Assembly: GCF_038592905.1 (NCBI RefSeq)
Contig: NZ_CP151943.1
Span: 2,728,001-2,792,000, forward strand
Direction: 5' to 3'
From: Neobacillus sp. FSL H8-0543
GTDB lineage: Bacteria > Bacillota > Bacilli > Bacillales > Cytobacillaceae
DNA length: 64,000 bases
The notes beneath the pieces were generated by a model. The model worked only from the letters and a program-made list of their open reading frames with translations. It did no database searches and had not been told where the DNA came from. Both the position numbers and the translations under genes were made by a program. Positions 54,035 through 64,000 of the stretch are shown piece by piece (positions within the stretch are counted from its first letter, which is position 1; each line of letters starts with the position of its first letter).

Positions 54035-55219
54035 ATGTTTTTCTGGTGGCTTGCTTTAAAAGATTTACTTACCATCGTCCGTGATAAAAAGGCCCTTTTA
54101 ACCCTTATCTTGATGCCGCTGCTGTTAATCGCGATTTTAGGATCAGCCTTTGGCGATATGTTGAAGGAGCCCGAAGATAGTACGATTCAGAAATTCACTC
54201 TGGGAGTGGTTAATTTAGATAAAGGTCAGCTTAGTAAACTATTAACAACTGAGGTTTTTGAAAAACAATTATCAAGTCAGATTGATGTTGTTTATTATCA
54301 GGAAGAAGAATTATCTAAAAAAATCAATGCCCGCAAACTTGATGTGGGGATTGTCATTGAATCAGATTTCACCTCAGCATTGATGTCGGGAAAATCAGCT
54401 AAAATAAAGCTATTAACGGTTCCTGACCCTGGAATAAAATCGACGATTGTTTCAAGCGTGATTGAACAATTTTCACAATCGATTCCAGTCGAGGCGACAG
54501 CGGCTAGCCTCGCCCAACCTGTCGCTGGGAATACAGATGTCCTCTCCCAAGAAAGACAAAACAATCAACCGCTCCTAAATGAATCAGCCATCGATGCAAA
54601 AACAACACCAGTCAGTTCTTTTCAATACTATGCCGCAGCAATGAGTGTAATGTTTTTATTAATGACCGTCGTTCAGGGAGTTTCCACAATGATTCTTGAA
54701 AAGGAACAAGAGGTATATAAACGTTTACTGCTCACTCATTTAACTTATAACAATTATCTCGCTGGAAAAATGCTGGGATTGATTATTATCTGTTCAGTCC
54801 AATCGGCAATTATTATTATTGGCACCAGCGTACTGTTTGGGGTTGATTGGGGGAACTCTTTATTAGGAATTATGCTGATGACGATTGCCTTTGTGGTTAA
54901 TGCTTGTGGTCTCGGTGTAATGGCAGGTTCCTTTATCAAAACAGAAAAGTCATTTAGCGTTGCTGGAAGTCTTGGAACGCAAATCATGGCGGCTCTGGGA
55001 GGAAGTATGGTTCCGTTATATGTCTTTCCTGAATGGGTCAATCTAGTAACAAAGTTCTTACCAAATGGACTCGCACTCCAAACGTATTTAGAATTTATGT
55101 CGGGTGCTAGTTTTATTGATGCCCTTCCTGCTATTAGCGGTTCAATCGGGCTAGGAGTTATCTTTTTTGCCATTGGTTTAATTCGCCTTTCAAGAGAAAG
55201 GAGTGGTCGTTTTGCTTAA
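54035..55219 (+). CDS. ABC-2 exporter permease, first
   Basis: 394 aa: one N-terminal membrane helix (residues about 20-42), an outer domain of about 180 aa, then five to six helices with the ABC-2 segment MTVVQGVSTMILEKEQEVYKRLL. This is the YhaP/YhgE-like long-loop type. 11 nt after the ATPase gene; GGGGGG before ATG. It forms a heterodimer with the next product. Confidence 0.9.
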   Translation: MFFWWLALKDLLTIVRDKKALLTLILMPLLLIAILGSAFGDMLKEPEDSTIQKFTLGVVNLDKGQLSKLLTTEVFEKQLSSQIDVVYYQEEELSKKINARKLDVGIVIESDFTSALMSGKSAKIKLLTVPDPGIKSTIVSSVIEQFSQSIPVEATAASLAQPVAGNTDVLSQERQNNQPLLNESAIDAKTTPVSSFQYYAAAMSVMFLLMTVVQGVSTMILEKEQEVYKRLLLTHLTYNNYLAGKMLGLIIICSVQSAIIIIGTSVLFGVDWGNSLLGIMLMTIAFVVNACGLGVMAGSFIKTEKSFSVAGSLGTQIMAALGGSMVPLYVFPEWVNLVTKFLPNGLALQTYLEFMSGASFIDALPAISGSIGLGVIFFAIGLIRLSRERSGRFA

Positions 55220-56339
55220 AATCTGGACAATTTCATCTCTGCATTTGAAAGAATTCTTTACATCACCTGCTTCTCTAGTCCTTATGTTTGTTTTGCCCAT
55301 CATGTTTGGCTGGATCTTTGGCGGGATGTCGATAGGTTCAGAGGAGAATAAACCAATTGTTAATGTAGTCGTGAATGAAGGAGGGGTCAGCGAGGAAATT
55401 GTGCACCTTCTAAAGAAGAATGACCATTTTGAATGGAAAAGTGAAACGGAGCAACAGGCAAAAATCAACGTTTCAGCACAGGAAGTGGTTGCGGCTGTGG
55501 TGATACCGGAAGATATTGAACAGCTAATATCTGAGAAGAAGCCAATATTTGATATTATTGTACAAACAAAAACGGAGGATTATCTAGCATTGCACCCGCA
55601 TTTACAAGGAACAGCAAGTTTAATTAGTCGCTCGTATCAAGTCGCCCAGGGTCAGGATCCTACCGAATTCAAGAACTTGCTGACAGCCGTCATAAATAAT
55701 AAAGGAATAGCTGTCGAAAAACAAATGATCCAGAAGGATAATACCGGCAAACTAGAAGTAAATTTAATGTTTGTTGGTTTTGCCATCATGTTCATGATGT
55801 TTGGTCTTGCGGGAGCGGCCTCAACGATACTCGATGAACGAATCGGCGGTACATGGGGGAGGCTGATGGTTGTCCCTGCCAGTAAGCTGCAAATCAGTTT
55901 CGGATATCTTTTTGCCTATTTTCTAATGGGCTGGATTCAGTTTACAGTGTTAATGGTTGTTATGAACTTCTTGTTTGATACGAACTGGGGAAACTTAATG
56001 TATATTATCCCTTTTGCATCATTAGTAATCGTTTGTGTAGTTGGTTTTGGACTGATGATTGCAGGACTCGTCAAAACAAAACAACAGGCAATGGCAATCA
56101 GCACTGTGTTAATCGTAGTTACCTGTATGCTCGGCGGTGTCTACTGGCCAATTGAGATTGTTCCTGAGGTTATGCAAAAAATGGCTTTAGCCGTCCCGCA
56201 AAGCTGGGCAATGTCTGGTTTTAAGGAAATCATTAGCGGCAGCCTTCATTTCAATACACTGCTCCATTCATCATTAGCATTACTAGGTTTCACGCTCGCC
56301 TTCTTTTTCGTTGGATTAAGGGGAATCACCTACAAGTAA
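55212..56339 (+). CDS. ABC-2 exporter permease, second
   Basis: 375 aa, same layout as its neighbour: helix near residues 17-38, outer domain to about 180, then five to six helices with AGAASTILDERIGGTWGRLM. TTG 55212 is preferred because AAAGGAG ends 8 nt before it; GTG 55203 in the same frame lies inside that ribosome site. It overlaps the first permease gene by 8 nt. Confidence 0.88.
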   Translation: MLKIWTISSLHLKEFFTSPASLVLMFVLPIMFGWIFGGMSIGSEENKPIVNVVVNEGGVSEEIVHLLKKNDHFEWKSETEQQAKINVSAQEVVAAVVIPEDIEQLISEKKPIFDIIVQTKTEDYLALHPHLQGTASLISRSYQVAQGQDPTEFKNLLTAVINNKGIAVEKQMIQKDNTGKLEVNLMFVGFAIMFMMFGLAGAASTILDERIGGTWGRLMVVPASKLQISFGYLFAYFLMGWIQFTVLMVVMNFLFDTNWGNLMYIIPFASLVIVCVVGFGLMIAGLVKTKQQAMAISTVLIVVTCMLGGVYWPIEIVPEVMQKMALAVPQSWAMSGFKEIISGSLHFNTLLHSSLALLGFTLAFFFVGLRGITYK

Positions 56340-56431
56340 GTGATGTCTAACTTTGTCGTTGACTTCTTCTTTTGCCTCTTATACGATAGTTATTAATAAT
56401 AGTAGGATAGGTGAAATGGGGATAATATGGC

Positions 56432-57274
56432 ATGGTGAGATTATTAATTGATAAAGTTTTAAATAACAATGTATTAATCGCAGAGCACCCCGCCTATGAA
56501 GAAGTTGTTTTGATTGGCAAAGGATTAGGTTTCAATCGTAAACGCGGTGATTTTATCGATACGGAAGCAGTAGAAAAACTATTTGTGTTAAAAAATGAAA
56601 AAGAGCAGGAAAGTTACATTAAATTGCTGCCTTTTATTGATAATGATTCACTTGAGGTAATTATTTCAGCGCTAGACCTTATTAAACAAAGAACGAATTC
56701 CTTGTTGCATGAACATATTCATGTTGCATTGACGGACCATTTAATGTTCGCGATTACAAGAGCATCACAGGGCATGAATATGAAAAATCCGTTTCTTGTT
56801 GAAACGAAAACGCTTTATCGACATGAATACGAAGTCGCTTCTGAGGTTGTTCAACTTATTAAAGAGAAGACTGGGGTATCCCTGCCAATTGGGGAAATTG
56901 GGTTTATTGCGCTCCATATTCATAGTGCGATGACGAATAAGAATTTGTCTGATGTGAATCAGCACTCGCAGCTTGTAAGCAGATTAGTTGGAATGGTAGA
57001 AGAGCAGTTTGAAATTGAAATAGATAAAGATGGCATTGATTATATGAGGCTTGTCCGTCACATTCGCTTTACGATTGAGAGAGTAATTAAAGGAGAACAG
57101 GTAGAGGAACCAGAAAAAATTGCTTCTCTATTGAAAGAAGAATATCCGGTATGCTATAATCTCTCATGGAAACTCATTAAAGTAATGCAACAAACGTTAA
57201 AAATGAAAGTATTCGATGCAGAAGCCGTTTACTTAACAATGCATCTACAGCGAATACAGAAAAAAATTAAATAG
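56432..57274 (+). CDS. glcT: GlcT, PTS-controlled transcriptional antiterminator
   Basis: 280 aa: N-terminal RNA-binding CAT domain (KVLNNNVLIAEHPAYEEVVLIGKGLGF, residues about 8-34 in two parts) and two PRD domains with the phosphorylatable His residues (HEHIHVALTDHL near 94, IALHIHSAM near 160, RHIRFTIERV near 212). It binds the RAT hairpin before ptsG and lets transcription proceed when glucose is present. The order glcT-ptsG is as in B. subtilis. A GGGGAT region before ATG is the ribosome site. Confidence 0.95.
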   Translation: MVRLLIDKVLNNNVLIAEHPAYEEVVLIGKGLGFNRKRGDFIDTEAVEKLFVLKNEKEQESYIKLLPFIDNDSLEVIISALDLIKQRTNSLLHEHIHVALTDHLMFAITRASQGMNMKNPFLVETKTLYRHEYEVASEVVQLIKEKTGVSLPIGEIGFIALHIHSAMTNKNLSDVNQHSQLVSRLVGMVEEQFEIEIDKDGIDYMRLVRHIRFTIERVIKGEQVEEPEKIASLLKEEYPVCYNLSWKLIKVMQQTLKMKVFDAEAVYLTMHLQRIQKKIK

Positions 57275-57288
57275 CTATTATTTTTTAC

Positions 57289-57399
57289 GTGTTACTGATT
57301 CGATCAGGCATGAGTAAAAAGTTTTAATTGAATTAAAGTGTTAGGGGTAATCTATACCCATAGCTTTATTCAAATAAACTTTTACTCATGCCTTTTTTT
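57289..57399 (+). promoter_or_regulatory. RAT antiterminator overlapping the ptsG leader terminator
   Basis: GTTACTGATTCGATCAGGCATGAG (57291-57314, in two parts: GTTACTGATTCGATC and AGGCATGAG) matches the known GlcT target before ptsG. It overlaps the 5' arm of the long terminator AGGCATGAGTAAAA / TTTTACTCATGCCT with its T-run (57393-57399). A small hairpin, GGGTAATCTATACCC, sits in the loop. GlcT binding to the RAT should prevent the terminator from forming. Confidence 0.88.
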
Positions 57400-57455
57400 G
57401 TGTTTATTTCTAAAAATTGCTTAATGAGTTATTAAAATATTTAGGAGGAACTTTT

Positions 57456-59531
57456 ATGTTTAAAAATGCTTTCGGCGTTTTACAAAAAGTCGGTAAAGCG
57501 CTCATGTTGCCTGTTGCCATATTGCCGGCAGCGGGGATTTTATTAGCGTTAGGTAATGCTCTTCAAAACCCGACTTTATTAGATATAGCACCATTTCTAG
57601 ATAACCAAGCAGTAGGAATGGTAGCGAGTATAATGGAACAGGCAGGTAGTGTAATATTTGGAAACCTGGCCCTTCTATTTGCAGTGGGTGTAGCGATTGG
57701 ACTTGCTGGAGGAGAAGGGGTAGCGGGGCTTGCAGCAATTGTTGGATTTTTAATTATGAATGCAACGATGGGTACTGCTTTGGGAATAGATGCTGAAAGC
57801 TTAGCGGCTCATCCGCAAAGCTATGCTTCAGTTTTAGGGATTCCGACACTACAAACAGGTGTTTTTGGTGGTATCATAGTAGGTCTTATTGCAGCTTATA
57901 TGTATAATAAATTCTTTGAAATAGAATTACCGTCCTATTTAGGATTCTTTGCAGGGAAGCGCTTCGTTCCAATTGTAACTGCAGCTAGTACAGTAATCTT
58001 AGGGTTACTTATGATTGTTATTTGGCCTCCGATTCAAGAAGGTTTAAATGCCTTCTCAACCAACATGGTGGATGCGAACAGAACCATTGCTGCTTTTATT
58101 TTTGGAGTTATTGAACGGTCATTAATCCCATTTGGGTTGCATCATATCTTTTATGCGCCATTTTGGTTTGAATTTGGGAGCTATACTAATGCAGCTGGCG
58201 AACTTGTTCGCGGGGATCAAGCTATTTTCATGGCGCAAATTAAAGATGGTGTACAAGATCTAACTGCCGGTACGTTCATGACAGGTAAATTCCCGTTCAT
58301 GATGTTCGGTCTGCCAGCAGCCGCATTAGCGATATATCATGAAGCAAAACCTGAGAAAAAAGTTATCGTTGGTGGGTTAATGGCTTCAGCAGCCTTAACA
58401 TCTTTCTTAACAGGTATTACGGAACCACTTGAGTTTTCATTCCTATTTGTAGCACCAGTTCTATTTGGTATCCACGCGATTTTTGCTGGATTATCGTTTA
58501 TGACAATGCATATTCTAAATGTAAAAATTGGTATGACATTTTCGGGTGGATTAATTGACTATATCCTATTTGGGTTAATTAACCCGCAAACAAATGCATG
58601 GATTGTAATCCCTGTTGGACTTGTTTTTGCAGTAATATATTACTTTGGCTTCCGGTTTGCAATTCGTAAATTTAATTTAAAGACACCAGGCCGTGAATTA
58701 GAAGAAGAAGAGAATCAAGCACCAACTGGTAAAGCTAGTTCAGGTGATTTAGCCTCTAACATTTTAGATGCGATGGGCGGGAAGGAAAACATCGCTCATC
58801 TTGATGCATGTATCACACGTCTTCGTGTTTCAGTAAATGATAGTAAAAATGTCGATAAAAATCAGTTGAAAAGGCTAGGTGCAGCGGGTGTTCTTGAAGT
58901 TGGTGATAACATTCAAGCTATCTTTGGACCAAGATCTGAGACAATTAAGGGACAAATGAAAGATATAATAGAAGGAAAGAGACCTCGCTCAACTGTGAAA
59001 GCACCAGAAAAGGGTGTAGAACAACAAATTGAAGAAGTTAACCCTGAAGCACTTCAGACTGCAAGAAAAAATGAAGATGAAGGATTTTCTGCACCGCTTA
59101 AAGGGGAGCTAAAACCAATCACTGAAGTTCCAGATCAAGTCTTTGCGGGGAAAATGATGGGCGATGGTTTTGCGATTGTTCCCTCAGAAGGAATGGTTGT
59201 ATCACCGGTGAATGGTAAAATCGTTAACCTATTCCCTACTAAGCACGCTATCGGTATCCTGTCCGATACTGGCCGTGAGATCCTTATACATGTTGGAATT
59301 GACACGGTAAACCTGAAAGGGCAGGGTTTTGAAACTTTAGTTGCAGAAAATGATGTGATTGAACAAGGCCAACCATTATTAAAATTTGATTTAGATTATA
59401 TTAAAGAACATGCAACATCAACAATTACTCCGATTGTCTTTACGAACTTAGCGGAAGGCGAAAAGGTAGTTATCGTTAAAGAAGGGCAAGTTGCATTGAA
59501 ACAAGTAGGCGTTATTCATATTAGTAAGTAA
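57456..59531 (+). CDS. ptsG: PTS glucose transporter, fused EIICBA
   Basis: 691 aa. The EIIC membrane domain (residues 1 to about 410; [20 protein letters not shown], and [15 protein letters not shown] with the sugar-site Glu), EIIB with its phospho-Cys in [13 protein letters not shown] (near 450), and EIIA with its phospho-His in [12 protein letters not shown] (near 610). It imports and phosphorylates glucose. ATG 57456 follows AGGAGG. Controlled by GlcT through the RAT. Confidence 0.97.
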   Translation: MFKNAFGVLQKVGKALMLPVAILPAAGILLALGNALQNPTLLDIAPFLDNQAVGMVASIMEQAGSVIFGNLALLFAVGVAIGLAGGEGVAGLAAIVGFLIMNATMGTALGIDAESLAAHPQSYASVLGIPTLQTGVFGGIIVGLIAAYMYNKFFEIELPSYLGFFAGKRFVPIVTAASTVILGLLMIVIWPPIQEGLNAFSTNMVDANRTIAAFIFGVIERSLIPFGLHHIFYAPFWFEFGSYTNAAGELVRGDQAIFMAQIKDGVQDLTAGTFMTGKFPFMMFGLPAAALAIYHEAKPEKKVIVGGLMASAALTSFLTGITEPLEFSFLFVAPVLFGIHAIFAGLSFMTMHILNVKIGMTFSGGLIDYILFGLINPQTNAWIVIPVGLVFAVIYYFGFRFAIRKFNLKTPGRELEEEENQAPTGKASSGDLASNILDAMGGKENIAHLDACITRLRVSVNDSKNVDKNQLKRLGAAGVLEVGDNIQAIFGPRSETIKGQMKDIIEGKRPRSTVKAPEKGVEQQIEEVNPEALQTARKNEDEGFSAPLKGELKPITEVPDQVFAGKMMGDGFAIVPSEGMVVSPVNGKIVNLFPTKHAIGILSDTGREILIHVGIDTVNLKGQGFETLVAENDVIEQGQPLLKFDLDYIKEHATSTITPIVFTNLAEGEKVVIVKEGQVALKQVGVIHISK

Positions 59532-59537
59532 AAAATA

Positions 59538-59566
59538 GTCGGCCCCCGTTGGGGTCGGCTTATTTT
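59538..59566 (+). terminator. Intrinsic terminator of ptsG
   Basis: GTCGGCCCC pairs with GGGGTCGGC around a short loop, followed by TTATTTTATTT. Confidence 0.8.
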
Positions 59567-59613
59567 ATTTGAATTTAAGTTTGCGATTGGGATATATTGG
59601 ACGGAATATTTTG

Positions 59614-59642
59614 TTGACGTGGAGTTGTAGGGGTGTTAGTAT
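59614..59642 (+). promoter_or_regulatory. rrn promoter P1
   Basis: TTGACG, a 17-nt spacer, then TAGTAT. Confidence 0.65.
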
Positions 59643-59696
59643 ATTAAAGCAGTCGCAAACGACATGTTAACAACATAAAGATATTAAAAATAAGTG

Positions 59697-59725
59697 TTGA
59701 CGTTGAGACTGTGAAATGATATAGT
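59697..59725 (+). promoter_or_regulatory. rrn promoter P2
   Basis: TTGACG, a 17-nt spacer, then TATAGT. Tandem promoters 83 nt apart are the normal rrn arrangement in Bacillus. A leader with TTCTTTGAAAACTAAACAAA follows. Confidence 0.75.
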
Positions 59726-59870
59726 AATAGAGTTGCTTCTGAACGGGTCGTTTAGAAGTGAGGTAAAAGAGTATTTGTTCTTTGAAAACTAAACAAACAA
59801 GAACGTCAACAAACAAAATTTTTAACTTCTATATGAAGTTAAGCCAACGTAACAAAATGAGCTAATCAAC

Positions 59871-64000
<4,130 letters not shown>

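Overview
The window comes from a low-GC, endospore-forming member of the Bacillaceae, of the Bacillus/Neobacillus kind. The evidence is a typical Bacillus-type 16S rRNA gene, a three-gene spore germinant receptor operon, a DUF3231 spore-associated protein, and the Bacillus gene order MoxR ATPase - DUF58 - transglutaminase - guaA - pbuG. Several genes are broken by single-base indels or stops, so the left third looks like a decaying accessory region, although homopolymer sequencing errors cannot be excluded.

0-15.7 kb: accessory region. It holds a decayed histidine kinase, an SDR dehydrogenase, and then a formaldehyde (ribulose monophosphate) module: hxlA-hxlB on the minus strand; a small zinc-ribbon gene, zwf, gnd, a gene of unknown function, a DUF3231 gene and rpiA on the plus strand; and a frameshifted quinone-oxidoreductase-type gene divergent from hxlR. 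With pgi and pgl elsewhere, HxlA/HxlB plus Zwf and Gnd make a cycle that fixes formaldehyde on ribulose-5-phosphate, releases CO2 and regenerates the acceptor. A roughly 41-bp element occurs four times (3131, 3618, 10165, 14498), always in the same orientation relative to its target, with its GTACTT end in the -35 position. I read these as HxlR operators. A ger operon and a broken nitrilase/GNAT gene follow. At 15.57-15.79 kb there is an attachment-site-like structure: a copy of the groEL 3' end (including its stop codon) between two sets of short direct repeats. This suggests that the DNA to its left arrived by integration at groEL.

16-30 kb: small transcription units. A cupin gene, a MarR regulator, a pirin and a DsbA-family protein share a 22-bp ATCATTT-N8-AAATGAT operator. 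An MFS remnant, a frameshifted old-yellow-enzyme gene, a lipoprotein, and a HupE/metallophosphoesterase pair of visibly higher GC follow. Next come an IS4-type transposase remnant, a protein made of three fused RidA domains, an SF0329-family gene, a PadR/DUF2812 pair and an L25/Ctc protein.

30-45 kb: transporters. A tightly coupled six-gene operon contains two ABC ATPases, three membrane proteins (one with a peptidase-like outer domain) and an ECF sigma factor, preceded by a good ECF-type promoter. An ECF-type vitamin/metabolite transporter cluster with a PHP phosphoesterase and a divergent RpiR regulator follows, then an FtsX-type ABC exporter.

45-64 kb: conserved core. MoxR/DUF58/transglutaminase; guaA and pbuG, each with a guanine-type purine riboswitch, pbuG also with a PurR box; an ABC-2 drug-type exporter; glcT with its antiterminator target and ptsG; then tandem rrn promoters, 16S rRNA, a short spacer without tRNA genes, and the first 2.4 kb of 23S rRNA.
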